NCBI GenBank assembly: GCA_964390695.1
Contig: CAYMKI010000064.1
Span: 1-16,095 of the forward strand
Length of the DNA: 16,095 bases
DNA from: CAWACC01 sp964390695
GTDB taxonomy: Bacteria > Chlamydiota > Chlamydiia > Chlamydiales > Parachlamydiaceae
Direction: 5' to 3'
Shown: piece by piece, positions 8,081 to 14,424 of the stretch
Layout: each line of letters starts with the position of its first letter
Numbering within the stretch: the first letter of the stretch is position 1
Translations under genes and position numbers: made by a program
Notes under the pieces: model-generated
Told to the model about the DNA's origin: nothing
What the model saw: only the letters and a program-made list of their open reading frames with translations
The model's database searches: none

Positions 8081-8121
8081 CATCATAACTCAAAATAGGA
8101 TAAGAAAGTAATTAAGCCCAC

Positions 8122-8230
8122 ATTCTGCGAGCCGGCTATTTTTCGTTTGATTTAATCGTTTTTTCAGCTGAATTTGCAAATTCAGCTCATAAATCGAGAA
8201 ATCGAAGAAAAAACAGCCCACTCGCGGAAT
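8122..8230. repeat. Long imperfect palindrome with a perfect 22-base core
   Basis: The core (8166-8187) is a perfect palindrome, half-site AGCTGAATTTG. The flanking arms (8122-8165 and 8188-8230) remain complementary at roughly 70 percent with one gap: the left end ATTCTGCGAGCCGGCTATTTTT mirrors the right end ...AACAGCCCACTCGCGGAAT. It could form a hairpin over 100 bases long in RNA or a cruciform in DNA. It lies after folC and ends 44 bases before the next start codon. There is no T-tract, so it is not a classic terminator. It may be a MITE or other nonautonomous repeat, or a processing hairpin at the operon end. Confidence 0.85.
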
Positions 8231-8274
8231 ATGCGAATAAGATAATCACCTGTCAGATTATAAAAGGAGTGACA

Positions 8275-8697
8275 ATGAATGAATTTGTAAATTGTGTAAT
8301 CTCGGCTCATGGATTAGCCTATGCTACCGGAGCAGGCATATTTGCCATTACCCTCTGGCTTTCCGCAAAAAGGTTTATAGGCCTAGGGGTAACTTTTCTT
8401 TTCTTGCTATTTGCCCTGGTGGCAGCGCAGATAATTTCCAATCAAGAGACTGTAAAAGATTACTTTAACAACTTCCTTTCCTCAACACCATCCGCCACTA
8501 ACAAAACTCAAAACAACACCCAAGGAGAGGCTGTCGATCTTAACGCCAAGCTGCAAAAAGCTTATGACGACTTGAAAGCGGAATTTATGTTAGAAAAGGA
8601 GAAATGGGAAAAATTATACAACGAAGCCACCGAACAGCACAAGTCCCAAACCCCTACTGAAAAAACCACCCCAGAATCTTCCAAAAATTCTAAGTAA
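8275..8697 (+). CDS. Hypothetical two-helix membrane protein with a cytoplasmic coiled coil
   Basis: Not recognised. 140 residues: two hydrophobic segments (about 9-28 and 34-54) with only a short basic turn (SAKRF) between them, a polar Ser/Thr/Asn/Gln linker (about 68-85), a charged heptad-like stretch LNAKLQKAYDDLKAEFMLEKEKWEKLYNEA (about 88-117) likely to form a coiled coil, and a Thr/Ser/Pro/Lys tail. The start is ATG 8275 because AAGGAG at 8264-8269 is spaced 5 bases from it; the in-frame GTG at 8269 overlaps this ribosome site. The hairpin-with-coiled-coil shape recalls inclusion membrane (Inc) proteins of chlamydiae, but the hydrophobic pair is near the N-terminus and the hairpin is not typical in detail, so that is only a possibility. 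Confidence 0.75.
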   Translation: MNEFVNCVISAHGLAYATGAGIFAITLWLSAKRFIGLGVTFLFLLFALVAAQIISNQETVKDYFNNFLSSTPSATNKTQNNTQGEAVDLNAKLQKAYDDLKAEFMLEKEKWEKLYNEATEQHKSQTPTEKTTPESSKNSK

Positions 8698-8706
8698 ACA
8701 TCTTCT

Positions 8707-8736
8707 TCAAGCCTAGACTCATTTGTCTAGGCTTGA
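8707..8736 (+). terminator. 12-bp hairpin after the small membrane protein gene
   Basis: TCAAGCCTAGAC (8707-8718) and GTCTAGGCTTGA (8725-8736) form a perfect stem with a 6-base loop, 9 bases after the stop codon. The position suggests a terminator or a 3' stability hairpin, but no U-tract follows. Confidence 0.6.
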
Positions 8737-8747
8737 TCACTAAATTG

Positions 8748-8817
8748 CAATCTATTATTCAATATCTACAATCTATTATTCAATATCTACAATCTAGTAT
8801 TCAATATCTACAATCTA
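8748..8817. repeat. 21-base tandem repeat, about 3.3 copies
   Basis: The unit begins CAATCTATTATTC and ends AATATCTA. Copies are at 8748-8768, 8769-8789 and 8790-8810 (one T-to-G change in the third), with a partial fourth copy at 8811-8817. It is noncoding and lies between the small membrane protein gene and the promoter region of the next gene. A VNTR-type origin by slippage is the simplest explanation. Confidence 0.95.
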
Positions 8818-8866
8818 GAAAACAAATAGCTCAAAAAAAAATCATACGCAAACATCTTAACATCAA

Positions 8867-8923
8867 TTTACTGTCAAATTAAATTTTTTATAATATTGTT
8901 AAATAATATATTAATGTTATAAT
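8867..8923 (+). promoter_or_regulatory. Two overlapping promoter candidates with perfect TATAAT boxes
   Basis: Candidate 1: TTTACT (8867-8872), 16-base spacer, TATAAT (8889-8894). Candidate 2: TTGTTA (8896-8901), 16-base spacer, TATAAT (8918-8923). Both lie in a very AT-rich stretch 40-75 bases before a consensus ribosome site, so TATAAT by chance is possible for one of them. The second -10 is embedded in a 17-base palindrome (TTATAATT 8917-8924 / AATTATAA 8926-8933) that could be an operator. Confidence 0.55.
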
Positions 8924-8964
8924 TAAATTATAAACATATTTTCATATCAATCAAGGAGGATTAT

Positions 8965-10356
8965 ATGAACCCAAATATGGAACCCATTAGAAGCAAGGGC
9001 GACTATTCTTCTGTACCCAGTCCCATGACCGATAAAAAGAAATCAAAACCCTCCAAACATAAAGAGGTTGCTACTAATATTTTAAAAAAAGAAGGGGAAG
9101 GACAAAAAGTCAGAGAAACGAAAATTCAGGCAACAGAACTCGCTCGGGCTAAATTGCCTATAAAGAAGGTAACTACGCAGATTGGTGAACTAGCAGCAAA
9201 AAAAACCAAAACCGGAGAAGTTAAATTAACAAATCTAGATGAAACACAAAAAATATCTAAAGCCATACTCTACTCCAATATGCAAAAATTGTTGTCAGAG
9301 TTCGAAAACACCTGCTTCATCAGAACCATTTCAGATCCTGAATTTGAACTCAAAAATGTCATAGAAGAAAAGTTGGAAGTCGAAAAAGACCCTTCTAAAA
9401 TCGAAAAAAGATACTGGGCATCAGCCTCGGCTATTCAGGAAGACTGTCCTGTAACCCTTCATGAAGGTGAACAAGGAAGCCGTGACAGAACGGGACTCGT
9501 GCTGGGATCTGGGGTAAAGACGGGCGGTTTTGCCATAGCCGATATGGCTACAGCAAATATACCTAGTCATTTACAGCCTGCTGAAGGTAAAGACTATTAT
9601 CCTGCCAATTTCCCGCCGATTGCTCATATGCCTCTTTTACACGATTTACAGCAAAAGCAGGACGTGAATCTCGCCAAGAAAATATTAGGCATAGAAGAAG
9701 CCATGCTTAACCAAAATCAAACCGAAGTCAACCGCATAAACCGCTTGCCCAAACATCGTTTACTAGAAGAAGCGGAAAGTTTTGTGTGGAATGCTTTTGA
9801 TAGTAACAGTCCAAATCATCATCTATTACTACACCGATTGCCCCAAGAGTATAAAAGCAGCTACACCTACGCGGATGTGAAAGCGTCCATGACAGCGTTG
9901 AAAACTAAAAGCAAGGCTGCTCCCCAGGAGTACACGGAAGCCAAAATCAGATATATGCCTAAAGATATATTAGGGGTATTTGTCTACGATTCTCCTGAAT
10001 CCAAAAAAAGAGGGAAAGCTTTTCAGGAGAAGTTATCAGCCCTGAATATTCATGTCCCCATAGTAACCTATCATCCGTCGGGTACTATAGAGGTCTATGA
10101 ATCTGTGGAAGATATGCCAAAATCCAAAGACGTGTCTACATTACCTCACAAAGGTTCTGCAGACTTTGAAGAACTGGTCATAAAATATTACTCTATTCTT
10201 GACAATCGATCTTTAGATAGATCTAAACTTCAGAGTTTTGCTACTGTCAAACATTGGCTCTCCAGACAACCCGACTACAGCTCCGATTGGAAGAACGAAG
10301 TCGAAGATCCGAGATTTCACGAAGTTTATCTAGAGGTATGCAAAAAATTGTTGTAA
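8965..10356 (+). CDS. Hypothetical protein, strongly initiated; candidate secreted effector
   Basis: Not recognised. 463 residues, no signal peptide and no membrane segment. Residues 1-60 are polar, lysine-rich and likely disordered (DKKKSKPSKHKE); 60-145 look helical and charged; a globular region follows with YWASASAIQEDCP (150-162), RDRTGLVLGSGVKTGGFA (173-190), YYPANFPPIAHMPLL (211-225) and RLLEEAESFVWNAF (265-278); the C-terminal part has EYTEAKIRYMPKDILGVFVYD (322-342) and VPIVTYHPSGTIEVYES (364-380). AAGGAGGA at 8953-8960 is a near-perfect Shine-Dalgarno 4 bases before the ATG, stronger than any other in the window. The gene is flanked by its own promoter candidates and a bidirectional terminator, so it is monocistronic. 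A soluble disordered N-terminus next to an F-box/ankyrin gene suggests a type III substrate; that is inference. Confidence 0.85.
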   Translation: MNPNMEPIRSKGDYSSVPSPMTDKKKSKPSKHKEVATNILKKEGEGQKVRETKIQATELARAKLPIKKVTTQIGELAAKKTKTGEVKLTNLDETQKISKAILYSNMQKLLSEFENTCFIRTISDPEFELKNVIEEKLEVEKDPSKIEKRYWASASAIQEDCPVTLHEGEQGSRDRTGLVLGSGVKTGGFAIADMATANIPSHLQPAEGKDYYPANFPPIAHMPLLHDLQQKQDVNLAKKILGIEEAMLNQNQTEVNRINRLPKHRLLEEAESFVWNAFDSNSPNHHLLLHRLPQEYKSSYTYADVKASMTALKTKSKAAPQEYTEAKIRYMPKDILGVFVYDSPESKKRGKAFQEKLSALNIHVPIVTYHPSGTIEVYESVEDMPKSKDVSTLPHKGSADFEELVIKYYSILDNRSLDRSKLQSFATVKHWLSRQPDYSSDWKNEVEDPRFHEVYLEVCKKLL

Positions 10357-10370
10357 CCTCATCGGTAAAA

Positions 10371-10429
10371 CAACTCAACATACTCTAATTGGCTGCTTTA
10401 TGTAGTACAATTAGAGTATGTTGGTTTTA
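10371..10429. terminator. Bidirectional terminator between convergent genes
   Basis: CAACATACTCTAATTG (10376-10391) and CAATTAGAGTATGTTG (10408-10423) form a perfect 16-bp stem with a 16-base loop. GTTTTA follows on the plus strand, and TTGTTTTA follows on the minus strand. It sits between the two stop codons of convergent genes (10356 and 10441) and can serve both. Confidence 0.85.
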
Positions 10430-10440
10430 GATAAGCCAGA

Positions 10441-11022
10441 CTATGCATGCGCTGTTCCGGTGTTTCTACAATCTTCTATAAGTGTTTCAATTTGAGGATT
10501 ATCTTCCGTGGTTATGTTATCCAACTTTATGTTTGTCTGGTCGAGTAAAAGACGGACAACATCTATCTTGTTGCTTGCGATAGCTAATTGGAGTGGGATG
10601 ATTATATTGCCATTGCGCGCAGTGCATTCATTGACATTCTGACCTGCCTTGATAAAGGCTTTCACTCTTTCCACGTTGCCTTCTACAATAGCCATATTAA
10701 AGCCTGGATGTTTAAATTTTTCTGTTAGGTATTGTATCGCTTTATTAAGGTTTGTCAAATTCTGCGAGTATATCTTGTAGATTTTAGATATTTCAGGAGC
10801 TAGCAATGTATAAAAACATTTGGAGGTTTGGGATAGGGATGTTAACTCCTTTGCAACATTTTTCAGCTGCGGATTATTAGCCTTTTCTAAACTATCCGCC
10901 GAAAGATTTAAGTCACATATTTGCGTAATAATTTTATTGATGATAACTTCAGAAGGTAGATTTGACAAATTTTTATCTATTACGCGGTCTACGCCATTTG
11001 AATTGACACTCAAAGAAGTCAT
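10441..11022 (-). CDS. F-box-like plus ankyrin repeat protein, candidate host-directed effector
   Basis: 193 residues, no signal peptide. Residues 20-80 resemble an F-box: NLPSEVIINKIITQI (21-35), then a loop and ELTSLSQTSKCFYTLLAPEISKIY (59-82), i.e. the LPxE...helix...L..VSK.F..L pattern. Residues 108-171 look like two ankyrin repeats: FNMAIVEGNVERVKAFIKAGQNVN (108-131) and IPLQLAIASNKIDVVRLLLDQTNIKLD (142-168). F-box proteins in eukaryotes recruit targets to SCF ubiquitin ligases, and amoeba-infecting chlamydiae are known to encode many F-box and ankyrin proteins thought to act in the host. AGGTG lies 4 bases before the ATG. It is a single gene, convergent with its left neighbour. The ankyrin call is firm enough; the F-box call is by pattern alone, and this protein is short compared with typical multi-repeat effectors, so it may be a truncated relative. 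Confidence 0.8.
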   Translation of the reverse strand: MTSLSVNSNGVDRVIDKNLSNLPSEVIINKIITQICDLNLSADSLEKANNPQLKNVAKELTSLSQTSKCFYTLLAPEISKIYKIYSQNLTNLNKAIQYLTEKFKHPGFNMAIVEGNVERVKAFIKAGQNVNECTARNGNIIIPLQLAIASNKIDVVRLLLDQTNIKLDNITTEDNPQIETLIEDCRNTGTAHA

Positions 11023-11099
11023 TTGACACCTATATTTTCTTATTTTTTATCTCACCTATAAACCTAAACAACCAATGCTTGTTTTAATAGTTTTTTTCG

Positions 11100-11345
11100 A
11101 GTTTTGATCCCTCTGCGTTCTCTGTGGGCTCTGTGTTGGTTCACCTAGTTACACGCTTTGTAAGTTGCTGTATAGTTACAATTAACGCCAAATTGATTAG
11201 CATCGAATATTTGCATTCTAATTGTAATCAAATCAAAACAAAATTCACAATAAAATATTTGCGATAAGTAACTATTCAGCACTGCAAAAAGTGTGTAACT
11301 TGTTAAACCACAGAGCCCACAGAGAACACAGAGAGAATCAAAACT
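11100..11345. mobile_element. MITE-like nested inverted repeat, about 245 bases
   Basis: The two ends are inverted copies of each other over about 78 bases. Outer parts: 11101-11140 (GTTTTGAT, then CTCTGYG-TT-CTCTGTG-GG-CTCTGTG) and its complement at 11305-11344. Inner parts: 11147-11179 and 11268-11300, matching at 26 of 33 positions (AGTTACAC...CTTT...TGCTG...ATAGTTAC). The roughly 88-base centre is AT-rich. There is no transposase gene and no convincing target-site duplication was seen. The whole could fold into one long hairpin. A 102-codon ORF across it (11145-11453) is judged spurious. Confidence 0.75.
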
Positions 11346-11410
11346 ACAAGCAAATAATTTAAACATGTTTGTTATGCCTGAATTTAAGGCTTTGACAAGA
11401 AACAAAAACA

Positions 11411-11472
11411 TAAAATTGCGCGCGAAGCGCACAATTTTAGCGCTATCAGTCAAACCCGCCGGGTTTGACTGA
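11411..11472. repeat. Two adjacent strong hairpins
   Basis: Hairpin 1: AAAATTGCGCGC (11412-11423) and GCGCACAATTTT (11427-11438), one mismatch and a GAA loop. Hairpin 2: TCAGTCAAACCCG (11446-11458) and CGGGTTTGACTGA (11460-11472), a perfect 13-bp stem around a single C. They are GC-richer than the surroundings and noncoding. They lie between the inverted-repeat element and the third CTCTGTG copy and have no T-tract. Confidence 0.85.
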
Positions 11473-11487
11473 ACTCTCTATGGCTTT

Positions 11488-11528
11488 GTTTATCTCTCTG
11501 TGTTCTCTGTGGGCTCTGTGGTGGTTTT
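11488..11528. repeat. Third copy of the CTCTGTG-type repeat
   Basis: GTTTATCTCTCTGTGTTC continues with TCTGTGGG and CTCTGTGGTGGTTT. It has the same orientation as the copy at 11101-11140 and is inverted relative to the copy at 11305-11344. Internally it is three CTCTGTG words spaced 9 bases apart. With 11305-11344 it could bound a second inverted-repeat unit that encloses the two hairpins. Confidence 0.9.
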
Positions 11529-11719
11529 AAAATATTTTATGAGAGGTGGTGAATAGTCACTGCGATAGAATAGATTTGTATTTCACTGCATTATGTTTAG
11601 TTTGCCAAATAGCCATAAGAAATGTTTCTCATTAAGTTCGCTAAAAGACGGTAGTTTTGAAATTGCCTGATTCAATGTGAGCTAGGATTTAGGGGGCAAG
11701 TTGGATTTCAAGATGTGTA
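11529..11719. other. Noncoding stretch with no recognised feature
   Basis: AT-rich sequence between the repeat zone and the transporter promoter. Only very short reading frames were seen, with no RNA gene or strong hairpin. Together with 11023-11487 and the leader to 11898 this makes the longest gene-free stretch of the window. Confidence 0.6.
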
Positions 11720-11749
11720 TTGACAAACAATACCCTAATCGATTATACT
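11720..11749 (+). promoter_or_regulatory. Consensus sigma-70-type promoter of the nucleotide transporter gene
   Basis: Perfect TTGACA (11720-11725), 18-base spacer, TATACT (11744-11749). Predicted start is near 11756, giving a leader of about 140 bases before the ATG at 11899. It is the best promoter match in the window. Confidence 0.7.
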
Positions 11750-11821
11750 TTCTTCATATTTATTTCAATAAACTTCTAAATCTTTTTTTAGAATATTGTG
11801 ATAAAATAAAAAATCTTCATG

Positions 11822-11891
11822 GGAAGTTGAGATTCGGCACATCACAGCTTCTGTAACCTTTTTTAGCAAAATAGATTTTTTTGCTAAAAAA
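11822..11891 (+). promoter_or_regulatory. Structured leader ahead of the transporter start codon
   Basis: Hairpin 1: GGAAGTTG (11822-11829) with CAGCTTCT (11845-11852), then GTAACC and a T6 run. Hairpin 2: TTTTTTAGCAAAA (11859-11871) pairs perfectly with TTTTGCTAAAAAA (11879-11891), 7-base loop, ending 7 bases before the ATG. There is no Shine-Dalgarno between hairpin 2 and the start. The T6 run after hairpin 1 is the 5' arm of hairpin 2, an arrangement that could allow attenuation or translational control. The sequence shows the structures; the regulatory role is inference. Confidence 0.5.
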
Positions 11892-11898
11892 AAAAGTC

Positions 11899-13389
11899 AT
11901 GAAAAGTTTTAAAAGTATATTTCTAGCCTATTTCAAGGCGCTATCGAAGGCAAATCTTCTCGTCTTATTTCAGTTTTTCTTTATTATCTTTGTGTATCAC
12001 ACCTTGAAGGATTTGAAGGACTCTTTGGTCATCACGGCCAGTGACGCCGGAGCCGAAGTTATCCCTTTCATAAAAATTTGGGGGATGCTGCCTTTTGCCT
12101 TTGTAGCTAGCTACGGTTTTTCTGTGGCCTTCAATCGTTTTGGACGAGAAAAAGCAAGGTATATCATCATGAGCCTCTTGCTTGGCTTTTATTTCTTCTT
12201 CGCTTTTATCCTGTACCCCTGCCGCGATTTTTTTCATCTAGAAACCCTTGAACTGTCATTAAAGACCTACCTGCCTTCAGGGTGCAAAGGGTTTATATCC
12301 ATGATATGCTATTGGCATTACACCTTGTTTTACTTGACGGCGGAACTGTGGTCCCTGCTTATCCTATCCATCCTCTTCTGGGGTTATGTCAACGAAACAA
12401 CCTCCTTCAAGGACGCTAAAGAATTCTACCCTTTATGCATGTTCGTTGGAAATTTTGCCGGCATTTTTTCTGGACAGATCTCGCATTATCTCAGCCATCA
12501 TTTAGCAGCTGTTATCACCTGGGATAAAACTCTGCAACTCATGATTATGATCATTATATCTTGCGGATTTATTATCATGTTCATGAGTTATAGACTGGAA
12601 AAGCGAGGGGGAGGCGGCGTCTCTAAACAAGAATATCCCCCAAAAAGTAAACCCTCTCTTTCATTTAAAGATAACCTGTTTTGCATATTTCAATCGGGAC
12701 CTCTTACCTGCATAGCCATCTTAGTTGTCGGCTTTGGCCTTACCAGTAATTTGATAGAAGTGGTGTGGAAAGAAAATATCAAACGACTCTATCCGACACC
12801 TCAAGATTATAATGCCTATGTGAATCAATTAACCACTCTGATTGGCATTTTTGCCGTGATTATGGCTTTGGCCTCACGGTGGATATTCAAAAGATTGAAT
12901 TGGTCCAGTATCGCCTTAATATCACCTGTTACGCTCTTTGTTACCTGTTCCATCTTTTTTTCGGCACTTCTATTACCGCAGGAGCTGTTGTCCCCCCTGA
13001 CAGATTTCCTTTACATTACTCCTTTGACGCTTGTGGTGACTTTAGGTTCTGTTCACTATGTACTGGCATTAACGGCTAAATATACTCTTTTCGATACGAC
13101 CAAAGAAATGGCGTTTTTATCGATCAACGCTGAAGATAGAATGAGGGCTAAGTCGGTCATAGATAGCGTAGGATCCAGACTAGGTAAATCCGGATCATCG
13201 TGCCTCTATCAATTTTTGCTGATAGCATTTGGCTCGACATCAGGTCATACCTACGTAATAGGTATAGCATCCATAGCGATGATCGCCGCTTCCATTGTGA
13301 CGACTCGTAAATTAGGGATGTCAATGAATCAAAAAGAGGAAAGTGGCTCTATTTCAAAAGGTTTAAAAATAGAGCCGGCTCAAGCTTAG
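11899..13389 (+). CDS. NTT-family nucleotide transporter (ADP/ATP translocase type)
   Basis: A polytopic inner-membrane carrier of the Npt/Tlc family used by chlamydiae, rickettsiae and plastids to exchange or import host nucleotides. 496 residues with about 11-12 hydrophobic segments, the family length. Seen: LKDLKDSLVI (36-45), GAEVIPFIKIWG, YLTAELWSLLILSILFWGYVNE (145-166), LIEVVWKENIKRLYP (285-299), KYTLFDTTKEMAFL (394-407) and SRLGKSGSS (426-434). The four charged residues shown to matter in a plant ATP/ADP exchanger (two Lys, two Glu) align with Lys40, Glu149, Glu287 and Lys430, all kept. The substrate cannot be fixed, since paralogues in environmental chlamydiae carry GTP, UTP, NAD or mixtures. 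I chose ATG 11899; the in-frame TTG at 11881 lies inside the leader hairpin. It ends 3 bases from the convergent cydB stop. Confidence 0.93.
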   Translation: MKSFKSIFLAYFKALSKANLLVLFQFFFIIFVYHTLKDLKDSLVITASDAGAEVIPFIKIWGMLPFAFVASYGFSVAFNRFGREKARYIIMSLLLGFYFFFAFILYPCRDFFHLETLELSLKTYLPSGCKGFISMICYWHYTLFYLTAELWSLLILSILFWGYVNETTSFKDAKEFYPLCMFVGNFAGIFSGQISHYLSHHLAAVITWDKTLQLMIMIIISCGFIIMFMSYRLEKRGGGGVSKQEYPPKSKPSLSFKDNLFCIFQSGPLTCIAILVVGFGLTSNLIEVVWKENIKRLYPTPQDYNAYVNQLTTLIGIFAVIMALASRWIFKRLNWSSIALISPVTLFVTCSIFFSALLLPQELLSPLTDFLYITPLTLVVTLGSVHYVLALTAKYTLFDTTKEMAFLSINAEDRMRAKSVIDSVGSRLGKSGSSCLYQFLLIAFGSTSGHTYVIGIASIAMIAASIVTTRKLGMSMNQKEESGSISKGLKIEPAQA

Positions 13390-13392
13390 CCA

Positions 13393-14424
13393 CTAGTAGC
13401 TCATAGATTCCAGCTTTACCTTGCCTCTGAAGATCCAGTATATGCCTATCGTATATGCGATAACAAGAGGCAAGCCTATGATGGAAAAGAGCAGAAGCAG
13501 CTCTAGAGTTAGTTCCGAAGATGAGGAATTATAGATGGTTAAACTCAAAGCTTCGGGGTCGTTGATAGCGCGAATTACATTGGGATAGGTGCCTACAGCA
13601 AACAAGCTGAGCAGGCATATCATATTCACACACGAGGAAATAAAGGCATACCCATCTTTTCCACGGTTGATTTCACGAGGTATATTAGCAATAGCGAACA
13701 TATTCACAATGGCTATGGCAAAAAAGTAGGGACGTTCCTGAATAGTTTGGGTCATATGCGGCAAAAAGATTATAGTGGCAACAGTAGTTAAAGCGAAGCA
13801 CATGATAAAGAAAATAATACAAGGATTTACCCAGCGGCGCATTTTTTCATGAAACTCCCCTTCAGTTTTTAACATCAAATAGATAGATCCATGCATTAAA
13901 AATAAGGCCGTGGTGAGAATGCCCACCATCAACGCGTAGGGGTTTAATAAGTCGCCAAGCGTTCCCGCAAATTCCTTGTGAGCGTCTAAAGGAATCCCGC
14001 GGATCAGATTTCCCATGACCACACCCAACAGCAATGAAATCAACAAACTGGCCAAGCTGAATAGAATGTCCCACGTCCATCGCCACCAGGCCATCGGCTG
14101 TTTGCTGCGGAACTCTATGGCGACAGCGCGAAATATCAAAGCTGCCAATAGGATCATAATCGGCAGATAAAAAGCTGAACATAGGGTAGCATAAACATCG
14201 GGAAAGCCTGCAAATAAAGCACCACCTGCTGTCACCAGCCAAACTTCATTTCCATCCCATACAGGACCTATGGAATTCAGCATCAAGCGACGCTCATGAT
14301 CTTTCTTAGAAAATAGATGCAGCATGCCCACACCTAAATCAAAGCCATCTAACACAGCATAACCTGTGGTTAGCAGTACAAATGCGGTAAACCAAATAAA
14401 TTTCAGATCACTGGCCAGATCCAT
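13393..14424 (-). CDS. cydB: Cytochrome bd quinol oxidase subunit II CydB
   Basis: Membrane subunit of the bd-type terminal oxidase, which oxidises quinol and reduces oxygen to water with high affinity and without proton pumping. 343 residues, eight or nine hydrophobic segments. Seen: TTGYAVLDGFDLGVGML (19-35), SIGPVWDGNEVWLVTAGGALFAGFPDVYA (51-79), the typical first third of CydB, and ALFLMHGSIYLMLKTEG in the middle. GGAG lies 7 bases before the ATG. The start overlaps the end of cydA by 17 bases, so the two are one operon. No terminator is visible in the 3 bases that separate it from the convergent transporter gene, so transcripts may overlap. Confidence 0.95.
   Translation of the reverse strand: MDLASDLKFIWFTAFVLLTTGYAVLDGFDLGVGMLHLFSKKDHERRLMLNSIGPVWDGNEVWLVTAGGALFAGFPDVYATLCSAFYLPIMILLAALIFRAVAIEFRSKQPMAWWRWTWDILFSLASLLISLLLGVVMGNLIRGIPLDAHKEFAGTLGDLLNPYALMVGILTTALFLMHGSIYLMLKTEGEFHEKMRRWVNPCIIFFIMCFALTTVATIIFLPHMTQTIQERPYFFAIAIVNMFAIANIPREINRGKDGYAFISSCVNMICLLSLFAVGTYPNVIRAINDPEALSLTIYNSSSSELTLELLLLFSIIGLPLVIAYTIGIYWIFRGKVKLESMSY

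Noticed and set aside
8269..8274. GTG start two codons upstream of the small membrane protein ATG
   Set aside because: The GTG overlaps the AAGGAG ribosome site, which is correctly spaced for ATG 8275.
8748..8817. CRISPR-like array
   Set aside because: The units are directly adjacent with no spacers, so it is a simple tandem repeat.
8880..8945. Replication origin or integration site in the AT-rich stretch
   Set aside because: No DnaA-box cluster, att duplication or integrase gene is present; the AT-richness is explained by a promoter region.
11145..11453. 102-codon minus-strand ORF between the ankyrin gene and the transporter
   Set aside because: It spans the inverted-repeat element and one of the hairpins, has no ribosome site and no protein-like pattern; its cysteine- and leucine-rich part is a translation of the CTCTGTG repeat.
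11881..11898. TTG start for the nucleotide transporter
   Set aside because: It lies inside the 13-bp leader hairpin and adds only MLKKKV; ATG 11899 matches the family N-terminus better.
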